From Opitutaceae bacterium (GTDB lineage Bacteria; Verrucomicrobiota; Verrucomicrobiia; Opitutales; Opitutaceae): DNA of 64,000 nucleotides. The translations under genes and the position numbers were made by a program. Positions 9,109 to 16,031 of this stretch are shown in pieces (the stretch's first letter is position 1; each line of letters begins with the position of its first letter). The notes under the pieces are model-generated. The model was given only the letters and a program-made list of their open reading frames with translations. It was not told where the DNA came from and ran no database searches. The stretch covers positions 186,001-250,000 of the forward strand of contig JAEUHC010000013.1 in the NCBI GenBank assembly GCA_016794785.1, written 5' to 3'.

Positions 9109-10389
9109 TCAGAACTGAATCTGCATCTGGGAACGGACGCCCACGGTCTTGGCCTGCGCCGGGGCGCCGGTGACGGTTTCGGTGGTCTTGCCCGACAGCG
9201 CGCCAAGCTGGAACTTGAGATCGTTGCCGCGGAGATACCAGTTGGCGCCGGCATACCACTCCTCGAACTTGTTCATCGTGGGTCCGGTGGGCGCCGAGCG
9301 CACGACATCGGCGAGCTGCACGCCACGATGATCGCTGTCGAGGCGCTGGTAGCGCGCAACCAGTTCAAAGGTGTCGCTCACAAGGAAGCTCGGCTGGATG
9401 AACCAGCCCGCGGGCTTCGCATCGCGGTTGGCAAGGGCGGAGCCGCGCTCGATATCCGCCGTCAGGTATTCGGCCATCAGGCCGTAGCGGCCGATCTGGG
9501 CGTCGAAGTAGGCCGAGTAAATCGTGAGGTCGAAGCCCTTGCCGAGATTCGTGGTGCCAAAGCCACCTTGATCAGGAAGGAAACCGGCGCCGACTCCCGC
9601 GATCCAGTTGCCGCCGTTGTCCGCAAGGCGGCCCGCGATGGCGGCGTTGCCCCAGACGGCGACGTGGTTGCTGGTGCTGTCGCCGGAGGCGGAGGCCCCG
9701 GTGAAGGTCTCGTTGCGCTCCGGGTTCGTGACCGCAGCGCTGTAGACGAAATGGGTGCGGGCATTGATCTCCTTCTTGCCGTCGAGGTGCGCGCCGATGC
9801 GATAACTCGCGGCGCCGAGGCGGCGACCGTTGTTGGATTCGACAAAGTAGCGCGTGATGCCGGAGCGCTCGATGGACTTGAGGTGGCCGCTCGTGGCGCG
9901 CTCCTCATAAACGACGTTCACCTTGCGCAGGCCAAAGTTGAACGTGAGGTCCGGGGTGGGCTTCCACTCGATGATCGCATCGTCGTAGCTGCCGCCCGCG
10001 AGGTCGTAGGTCATGGTGGCGCCCCAGTTGCCGCCCACGCCGGCCTTGAGCGTGAGATACATGCGGCGGGTGAAAAAGTGATGCGTCGCGACCGGGCCGA
10101 ACGCCGCTCCGCTCACATCGGTGTCGAGACCCGCGTATTGGAGCTGCATCCGCATGCCGACGCTGAGGCGATCCGTGGACTTGCCGCCGCCGTGGGCCGG
10201 CGCGGGGACGACCGCCGCGGCCTCGCGCACGAGATCCGCGCGGATATCCTCCGCTTCCTGATTGGTGAGGATGCCCTTCCGGATGAGGGCATTCACGAGG
10301 GCAGCGCTGTCTTGAGCGGACGCGCTGGCGGCGAACACGAAGACGCCGGCCGCAAGAGCGAGGCTGCGAGAGAGGTGGCGGATGATCAT
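9109..10389 (-). CDS. Phosphate-selective porin (OprO/OprP family)
   Basis: Outer-membrane beta-barrel of 426 residues with a signal peptide (about 1-25, ending in ASA) and a C-terminal Phe, as expected for a porin. After the signal lies a short helical segment containing ALIRKGILTNQEAEDI, which commonly precedes OprP-type barrels. Alternating aromatic beta-strands then run to the end. The family forms anion or phosphate/polyphosphate channels. The context is strong: it is directly upstream of pstS and preceded by Pho-box repeats. The frame is open for another 59 codons upstream, but the ATG at 10389 starts a clean signal peptide. Confidence 0.9.
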   Translation of the reverse strand: MIIRHLSRSLALAAGVFVFAASASAQDSAALVNALIRKGILTNQEAEDIRADLVREAAAVVPAPAHGGGKSTDRLSVGMRMQLQYAGLDTDVSGAAFGPVATHHFFTRRMYLTLKAGVGGNWGATMTYDLAGGSYDDAIIEWKPTPDLTFNFGLRKVNVVYEERATSGHLKSIERSGITRYFVESNNGRRLGAASYRIGAHLDGKKEINARTHFVYSAAVTNPERNETFTGASASGDSTSNHVAVWGNAAIAGRLADNGGNWIAGVGAGFLPDQGGFGTTNLGKGFDLTIYSAYFDAQIGRYGLMAEYLTADIERGSALANRDAKPAGWFIQPSFLVSDTFELVARYQRLDSDHRGVQLADVVRSAPTGPTMNKFEEWYAGANWYLRGNDLKFQLGALSGKTTETVTGAPAQAKTVGVRSQMQIQF

Positions 10390-10458
10390 GAGCAGGGTGG
10401 TCTGAGTGGAATCGGCCGCGAAAACATCGCATCCGACGCGTCCAAGGTAGACGCCCAA

Positions 10459-10541
10459 TGTTACGAACTGATGACGGACAAGTGACGAAACCGGAACGAA
10501 CCGTCCCTTGCCGGCAAAAATCGGTGACGGAATGGTGACAG
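10459..10541 (-). promoter_or_regulatory. Pho-box arrays upstream of the porin-pst operon
   Basis: Read toward the porin there are two groups of 7-mers spaced exactly 11 nt. The first is CTGTCAC then CCGTCAC (10541-10535, 10530-10524). The second is CGTCACT, CGTCATC, CGTAACA (10487-10481, 10476-10470, 10465-10459), perhaps preceded by a weak CGTTCCG. Nine bases after the last unit lies TACCTT, a plausible -10. Repeat sequence, period and spacing fit the PhoB-box consensus, and the downstream genes are the phosphate importer. Direct PhoB binding is inferred. Confidence 0.8.
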
Positions 10542-10563
10542 CGCCTCCTTCGCTCGTTTTCGA

Positions 10564-10595
10564 CAAAAAAAGCGGCGCCCGCTGCCGGACGCCGC
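10564..10595 (-). terminator. Rho-independent terminator after the beta-helix gene
   Basis: On the minus strand a GC hairpin (GCGGCGTCCGG ... GGGCGCCGC, 10595-10572) is followed by a run of seven T (10571-10565). It lies about 30 nt past the stop of the gene ending at 10627 and separates that unit from the porin promoter. Confidence 0.85.
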
Positions 10596-10626
10596 ATGAA
10601 ACAACGATCTCAGACCGAGCGCAGGT

Positions 10627-12429
10627 TCAATCCACCTCGTAAACCTCCAGGATCACCTCGCCGGCCGCGGTGCCCTTGCCCTTGGCCTGCACGCTGTAGG
10701 CGCCCGGGGCGAGCGTCTTCACCAAGGCTGCATCGCGGCTGCCTGGGGTGAGCGCAAAGCCGCCGACCGCGGCCGTGAGCGCCGGGATCTGCGGGCCCGA
10801 CCAGTCGTCGTTGCTCGCGATCGAGGACGTGCCCGAGAAGAGCTCGAGCGTGGGATCGGCGAGGGCGTTGGTGACGCCGAAGGCCGTGAGGCCGGGCCCC
10901 ACAACGCGGATGAGCACCGTCTGTGACTGCGGGCCGCCGATGACGAAGCCGCCGAAGAGCGTGCCGCCCGCGGCCAAAGTGCCTCGGGTGGAGATGTTGA
11001 TGACCTTGCTGGTCGAGCCGAGCACCACGGGCTCCTCGGTCGCGGGGGCGTCGGCCTCGGTGAGGTAGCCGAGCTGAGAGATTGCGGTCCAGCCCTTGGC
11101 CCAGTTGCTGTCCTTGAACGCGCCGACGTAATCGGTCTGCGTGAAGAAACCGTCGGCGGGCGGGGTGCGCGCGCCGGTGCGCGCCGGGCTGCCGTTGGCC
11201 GGGCGGGGATCGAGGCCGCGGTTGCGGGTGCGGCTGAGGCCGTTGAGGAGCGGGTTGGTGTTGATGCGGTTCCCCTGCGCGGCGGCGCGAATGTGCTCCG
11301 CCGTGTAATTGGAGGCGGGCGCGGGACCGCCGGAGGTGGCGTTGGGGCTCAGGAAGAGCTGGGCGTCGGCCGTGCCCGCGCCGAAGCTGCCAAAGATATT
11401 CGCCGCCAGCAGGAGATCGCCCGCGGCGAGGCGCTTGGCGCTGTCCTCGGTCTGCGCGCTCTCGGTCTCGATGCGCACGGCGTAGCCAAAATAATCGTGG
11501 ACGATCGAGTTGATCAGGCGCCCGCCGGTATTGTCGCGGAAGATGAGGCCCTGGCTCAGGCTCTGGCCGGAAGTGGCGCCGGAGCCGATGAGCGTGGCGT
11601 TGAAGACCTCGGGGGTGGCGAACGGCGTGCCGTTCTCGGGCGTGGTGCCGCCGTCCATCTCCATCGCCTGGTTGCCCTTGTCGGCCGCGCCGATGGCGAA
11701 CCAGAACTGGCCCTTGCCGCGGAAGCCCTCGTCCCAGTCGAAGTTGTCGTCGTCGTTGAACGCGCTGATGAGATACTTCGTGTTCACGGTGCCGCCGAAC
11801 CACTCGAAGCCGTCGTCGTTGCTGGCGAAGACCTCGACATACTCGATGGTCGTGCCGCGGCCGACCGCGCCCATGGTGAGGCCGTTGAGCTCGACATTGG
11901 GCGCCACGATCGCGCCGGGGTGGCGGATCTGCACGTAGCGGAAGACGCCGGAGTTGTCGTCGTCGTCGCTGCCGCCGTAGATGCCACGCGGATCGGTGGT
12001 GGCGATGCCCTCGACGTTGCCCTGGCCGCTGGCGGTGTTGATGCGCGCGCGACCGAGGATCACGACGCCGCCCCAGAGACCGCGGTCGGACTCGGTGAGG
12101 CTGGGCGCAGCGGCGCTCAGGTTGTCGGCCTCGGCCGTAAAGATGATCGGCTGCGCGGCGGTGCCGGCGGCGTTGATGCGGGCCCCGCGGGTGATGATGA
12201 GGGCGGTGGCGTCGGCCGGATTGGCCTTGGGCCGGCCCTTGATCACGGTGCCGGGCTCGATGGTGAGCGTCGCGCCGGCCTCGACGAAGATTTTCGTGTC
12301 GAGGATGTAGGTGTTGGTGCGGACCCACGTGGTGCTGGCCGTGATGGGAGCGGTGACGACAATATCGGCCGCTTGGATTCCGGCGGGAGCCAGGACCGCG
12401 AGCAGCGCGGGGAGGAAGGAACGTTTCAT
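10627..12429 (-). CDS. Exported beta-helix-like protein with C-terminal surface domain
   Basis: Exported protein of 600 residues with a signal peptide (about 1-20). Residues about 30-330 show short repeated strands with right-handed beta-helix character (phrases such as TLTIEPGTVIKG, GVVILGRA, NVELNGLTMG). The last 130 residues form a domain beginning NISTRGTLAAGG and containing VLIRVVGPGLTAFGV, ALADPTLELF and SNDDW. The same domain occurs twice in the DUF1800 protein at 39724-42951. It lies 51 nt downstream of a TonB-dependent receptor, so the two probably work together at the outer membrane. ATG 12429 is preferred over ATG 12435 because AGAGA lies at proper ribosome-binding distance. Function unknown. 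Confidence 0.8.
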   Translation of the reverse strand: MKRSFLPALLAVLAPAGIQAADIVVTAPITASTTWVRTNTYILDTKIFVEAGATLTIEPGTVIKGRPKANPADATALIITRGARINAAGTAAQPIIFTAEADNLSAAAPSLTESDRGLWGGVVILGRARINTASGQGNVEGIATTDPRGIYGGSDDDDNSGVFRYVQIRHPGAIVAPNVELNGLTMGAVGRGTTIEYVEVFASNDDGFEWFGGTVNTKYLISAFNDDDNFDWDEGFRGKGQFWFAIGAADKGNQAMEMDGGTTPENGTPFATPEVFNATLIGSGATSGQSLSQGLIFRDNTGGRLINSIVHDYFGYAVRIETESAQTEDSAKRLAAGDLLLAANIFGSFGAGTADAQLFLSPNATSGGPAPASNYTAEHIRAAAQGNRINTNPLLNGLSRTRNRGLDPRPANGSPARTGARTPPADGFFTQTDYVGAFKDSNWAKGWTAISQLGYLTEADAPATEEPVVLGSTSKVINISTRGTLAAGGTLFGGFVIGGPQSQTVLIRVVGPGLTAFGVTNALADPTLELFSGTSSIASNDDWSGPQIPALTAAVGGFALTPGSRDAALVKTLAPGAYSVQAKGKGTAAGEVILEVYEVD

Positions 12430-12480
12430 GCGCATTCTCTGTTTTGGATTATGGGTGGACGAAAAAACGATCGGGCCGGC

Positions 12481-15345
12481 TCAGAAGCCGTAACCGAGGC
12501 TGAGCGAGAACGTGCGGCCGCGCCGGCGCTCGTAGCGCACGTAGTCGGCGCCGCGGAATTCCTGCACCGCTTTCTCGGCGGGGTTCAGGAGGTTCTTGGC
12601 GGAGAAGCCCATCTTCCAACGCTCGCCGAACTTCTGCGACAGGATGAAATCGAGTTCCGCCGCCGGCTGCTCGAAGATGTCCGGCGTGCCCGGCGGGCTC
12701 ACCAGCGCGAGCCGTTTCCCGAACAGATTGTAGTAGATGCTCGCGGCCGTGCGCGTGCGCGGGTTCGAGTAGCTGAGGTCGCCGTTGACGAGATGGTTCG
12801 ACTGCCCCGCGAGCGGTCGCGTGCCGGACGCCGCCGGGTTGAACAGCCGCGCCATCCGGAGTTCGCCTGCGGGCACCGTGACGGTCGATTCGACGAACGT
12901 GAGGTTGAGCCCGAAGGTGAAATATTTCAGCCGCTCCGCGAGTCCGCCGAGCCGCTGCCGAAACTCGAACTCCGCGCCATACACGCGGCCCTTCTCCGGA
13001 TTCTGGAACTGAATCTCGCCCTGGTTGATGATCACGCCCGTCGGCGCGAAGATCGCCTTCTCGATCGGATTCTTCAGATTCTTCCAGAAGGCGCTCACCG
13101 CCACGATGCGGCCCGGGCCGGTGAACCACTCCCAGCGCAAGTCGTAGTTGTCGATCAGTGTGCGCTTCAGATCGGGATTCCCGATGTAAACGAAGTCGCC
13201 CACGAACTCGAAGGTCTCGTAGGGCGCCATCTCGCGGAAATTCGGCCGGGCCAGCGTGCGGCCAAACGCGGCGCGCAGGTTCATGTGCGGGTGCAGTTCA
13301 TAGACGAGATTCAGCGAGGGCAGCGTGTCGCGCAGATCCAGCAGGCCCGGCCGGCGCGTGGTGTCCTCGCTCGTCACGCGCAGGTCCGTCGTCTCGATCC
13401 GCACGCCGCCGATCGCGCGCAGGCGCGCCGTCACCGGCAAATCCGCCATGAAGTAGTGGCCGTCGACGTCCATCGCGCCGGCGTAGTTGTTGCGCGGCGC
13501 CGAGGTGTCCTGGAGGAACAGGGTGTCGTTGGTGAAGCGCCCGGTGGCCGGATTCACCGCGCCAACGTTGGCGGGCTGGAAGAACGCCTGGTCGTCGCCG
13601 TCGAAACGGCGGCCGAGGGAGCGGTAGAGATACTGGCGCTCGCGAAAGCCGCGGTCGATCCGGGCGAGCGCGGAGCCGGCCTTCAGCTTCGCATCGCGGC
13701 CGCCGATCACGAGGGGCAGCGTGAGATCGAGGGCGTAGTCGCGGCGCGTCTCCTCGAGCCGGCGGTAATAGCGCGCCGGGTTGGCGAGGCCGGAGGTTTC
13801 CCACTCGTAGTAGGTCTGGCCCGCGATCTCGCGGCTGGAGTGGTTGAAGAAACGCGTGTCGGGCTCGTCCTGCGTGTTGCGCGCGCTCGACGCCGACCAT
13901 TCGGCCAGCAAAGCGCGCCAGCCGGGGAACAGGTGCCGGCCCGTGAGCTGGCCCGAACGGAGCTCGCGCTCGGTGAACTTCAGCGTGCGCGTCGTGTAGG
14001 TCTGATCGTTGTCCAGCCCGCCGCCGGCGATATAGAGGCCGCGCTGCAGGCGGGCGACATCCTCCCCCGTCGTGTTGAAGAGCCCGTTGACCGCGATCTC
14101 GTGCTCGGGGCTGAGCTGCCATGAGAGCTTGGCCGTGGCGCCCGCGCTCGTCTCCTGCGCGCCGCGTTCGTCGTCGAGGCTCACCGTGGTCGAGAGCGCG
14201 GTGCTGCCCACGCCCTGCAGCTCATGGCGTCCGACGCGACCGCCCGAGTAGCTGGAATAGCTGCGGTCATAGGTGAGCGATGCGATCACGCCGAGCCGCT
14301 GGGTGCCGAAGTCGATCCGGTCGCCGTAGCTGAGGGCGAGCTTGCGGTTCCACGGCGCCTGGCCGCGCGTCGGCGCCATCACGGGCGAGAGCAGCCGCGA
14401 GAGCCGGCCGATCTCGGCGTCGCTCGCCGTGCCGCGCGCCGGGATCGTCATCGCCTGCAATTCCGCGGGGAGCTGGCGCGAGCCGTCGTCGCGCCCGAGC
14501 CAGTCCGTGCCGCCCCCCGTGCGCAGGAGGGATTCGCCCGTGGACTGGGTGTTGAAGGTCGTGGAGGCGGAGAACGCGAGGGTGCGCGCGTCCGGCAGCG
14601 ACTTGGTGCGGATGTCCACGTTGCCCCCGGAGAAATTGCCCGGCCGATCCGGCGTGAACGTCTTGGAGGTCACGATCGCGTCGATCAGCTCCGCCGGAAA
14701 AAGATCCATCTGCACCGCGCGCCGCTCGGGATCGGCGCTGGGCACCTCGGCGCCGTTGAGCGAAGTCGAGCTGTAGCGTTCGCCGAGGCCGCGGATGTAA
14801 ACGTATTTGCCGTCGACCACGGAGGCGCCGGTGACCGCCTTCATCGCCTGCGCGGCATCGTTGAAGCCGAGCCGGCTCATCTGATCGCTGCTGATGGCGT
14901 CGCTCACGCCGGCGGCCTTCTGCCGCTGCGCGAGCAGACCCACGCCGGAATTCGCGATCACATCCGCGCTGACCGTGAGCGCCTCGAGCCGGAGGATCGG
15001 CTCCGTCGCCGGCACGAGCGCAAATTCAATCCGGGAAACTTCGCCCGCGGCGATCGTCACTCCGGCAATGGTGGCGGGCTGGAACTCGTTCCGCGTGATC
15101 AGCACGTCGTGCGTGCCCGAGGCGACCTGCTCGATGCGGAAAGCGCCGTTCAGATCCGTGCTCGCCGCCGCGTCGGTTCCACGCACGCGCACCGCGGCGC
15201 CGAAGACCCCGGCGCCGCTCGCGTTGCTCACGATGCGACCGCTGAGGGTGCCGGCGGCCGCCCGCACCTCGGCCGATCCGGCCGCCACCAAGGCAAGCGC
15301 GAGGCCCGCCCAAATCGTCCGCGTTGTCGGGAAAAATGACTTCAT
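12481..15345 (-). CDS. TonB-dependent receptor with carboxypeptidase-like N-domain
   Basis: Outer-membrane receptor of 954 residues. A signal peptide (about 1-28) is followed by a carboxypeptidase-regulatory-like beta-sandwich (about 30-110, from GTLSGRIVSNASG). Next come a plug domain (about 125-250, with YIRGLGERYSS and NVDIRTKS) and a beta-barrel to a C-terminal Phe. The ligand is unknown; such receptors take up large or scarce nutrients using TonB energy. Together with the beta-helix protein downstream it forms a two-gene unit ending at the terminator at 10564. Its location between the porin-pst promoter and other Pho-box-like repeats suggests a phosphate-related substrate, which is inference. 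ATG 15345 gives the signal peptide. Confidence 0.92.
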   Translation of the reverse strand: MKSFFPTTRTIWAGLALALVAAGSAEVRAAAGTLSGRIVSNASGAGVFGAAVRVRGTDAAASTDLNGAFRIEQVASGTHDVLITRNEFQPATIAGVTIAAGEVSRIEFALVPATEPILRLEALTVSADVIANSGVGLLAQRQKAAGVSDAISSDQMSRLGFNDAAQAMKAVTGASVVDGKYVYIRGLGERYSSTSLNGAEVPSADPERRAVQMDLFPAELIDAIVTSKTFTPDRPGNFSGGNVDIRTKSLPDARTLAFSASTTFNTQSTGESLLRTGGGTDWLGRDDGSRQLPAELQAMTIPARGTASDAEIGRLSRLLSPVMAPTRGQAPWNRKLALSYGDRIDFGTQRLGVIASLTYDRSYSSYSGGRVGRHELQGVGSTALSTTVSLDDERGAQETSAGATAKLSWQLSPEHEIAVNGLFNTTGEDVARLQRGLYIAGGGLDNDQTYTTRTLKFTERELRSGQLTGRHLFPGWRALLAEWSASSARNTQDEPDTRFFNHSSREIAGQTYYEWETSGLANPARYYRRLEETRRDYALDLTLPLVIGGRDAKLKAGSALARIDRGFRERQYLYRSLGRRFDGDDQAFFQPANVGAVNPATGRFTNDTLFLQDTSAPRNNYAGAMDVDGHYFMADLPVTARLRAIGGVRIETTDLRVTSEDTTRRPGLLDLRDTLPSLNLVYELHPHMNLRAAFGRTLARPNFREMAPYETFEFVGDFVYIGNPDLKRTLIDNYDLRWEWFTGPGRIVAVSAFWKNLKNPIEKAIFAPTGVIINQGEIQFQNPEKGRVYGAEFEFRQRLGGLAERLKYFTFGLNLTFVESTVTVPAGELRMARLFNPAASGTRPLAGQSNHLVNGDLSYSNPRTRTAASIYYNLFGKRLALVSPPGTPDIFEQPAAELDFILSQKFGERWKMGFSAKNLLNPAEKAVQEFRGADYVRYERRRGRTFSLSLGYGF

Positions 15346-15394
15346 GCCGGAAGCACTCCCGGCGCGTCTGCCTGCCCGCAACCCCAATGACCCG

Positions 15395-15434
15395 CCGTCA
15401 CCGAGCTTTCACGACACCGCCATCCCACTGTCAC
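15395..15434 (+). promoter_or_regulatory. Four-unit Pho-box-like array, reading away from the receptor
   Basis: On the plus strand CCGTCAC, CTTTCAC, CCGCCAT and CTGTCAC start at 15395, 15406, 15417 and 15428, exactly 11 nt apart. The last unit belongs to a palindrome TGTCACATACGTGACA (15429-15444). The repeats lie 50-90 nt upstream of the minus-strand receptor start at 15345 but are oriented away from it. PhoB may act on the receptor from the reverse orientation, or the array may drive a short plus-strand transcript ending at the hairpin at 15477. No good -10 is visible. Confidence 0.5.
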
Positions 15435-15476
15435 ATACGTGACAACGCCGCGACGGCCGGACCGAGGAAGAAATGA

Positions 15477-15517
15477 GGAAGGCCGCCCAAACCCCTTTAG
15501 GCGGCCTTCCATTTTAT
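15477..15517. terminator. Strong hairpin, terminator-like
   Basis: GGAAGGCCGCC (15477-15487) and GGCGGCCTTCC (15500-15510) form an 11-bp perfect stem. On the plus strand it is followed by ATTTTAT, a weak T-tract; on the minus strand the tail is TCATTTCTT. It could end the small gene at 15610 on the minus strand, or a short plus-strand RNA that starts at the 15395 array. Confidence 0.5.
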
Positions 15518-15609
15518 ACCCGACCAATACTGACCCAACACAACCTGACGCCGCGAAAGACGAGAAGGGGTTAAAAACGTTCAGTCGTTTTCCGCGCATG
15601 CGCCCGAGT

Positions 15610-15798
15610 TCACCATTCCGTGACAAGCGCGGTCTCCCGCGTCTCAAAAAACTCGTGCTCCGCGCGCAGCCAAGCGAGCCGATCGCTCCGCCGGGCGTCA
15701 TCCGCCCGCCAGCCCGGCCGCGCATCCGCGCGCCGGGCAATCTCAAGCAGCCAGCGGAGAATGCGCTCGTCCGTGGCAAAGGTCACATCGGTGTTCAT
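15610..15798 (-). CDS. Small protein of 62 residues, unknown
   Basis: ATG at 15798 opens a 62-codon frame rich in Arg, Ala and Glu with aromatic residues, reading like an amphipathic helical protein (pieces such as RILRWLLEIARRADA and LAWLRAEHEFF). It has no signal peptide and no recognisable domain. It is supported mainly by context: three 11-nt-spaced Pho-box-like repeats lie just upstream (15824-15852) and point at it, and a hairpin lies downstream. It could be a leader or small regulator for the receptor gene that follows on the same strand 264 nt later. The longer open frame to 16041 is not needed. Its reality is uncertain. Confidence 0.45.
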   Translation of the reverse strand: MNTDVTFATDERILRWLLEIARRADARPGWRADDARRSDRLAWLRAEHEFFETRETALVTEW

Positions 15799-15823
15799 GG
15801 CGCGGACACCTTCGCACTCCAAC

Positions 15824-15852
15824 GCGACAACTCCGCGACGCCGGGGTGACAA
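15824..15852 (-). promoter_or_regulatory. Pho-box-like array upstream of the 62-residue gene
   Basis: On the minus strand TTGTCAC, GCGTCGC and TTGTCGC begin at 15852, 15841 and 15830, with a strict 11-nt period. They end 25 nt before the ATG at 15798. The matches to CNGTCAC are moderate and no clear -10 follows, so the site is a candidate. Confidence 0.5.
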
Positions 15853-16031
15853 AACCGGAACAATGCGCCCTGCCCCACCCTCGGGTCCGGCGGCGTCCGC
15901 TGCGTTTTTCAACGAACTCGCGTCGCGACGGTGACGTTCGCGCGTCGGCGGCACAGGGGAGTTGACGGTGAACGCACCGAGGAATTGCCGTAAGCAGTCA
16001 GGAAATACGCACCGTGCCAACACCTCCCACC

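Noticed and set aside
11293-14124. A 943-codon plus-strand frame opposite the receptor and beta-helix genes
   Set aside because: Low-complexity translation and no signal or domain; the minus-strand genes are convincing.
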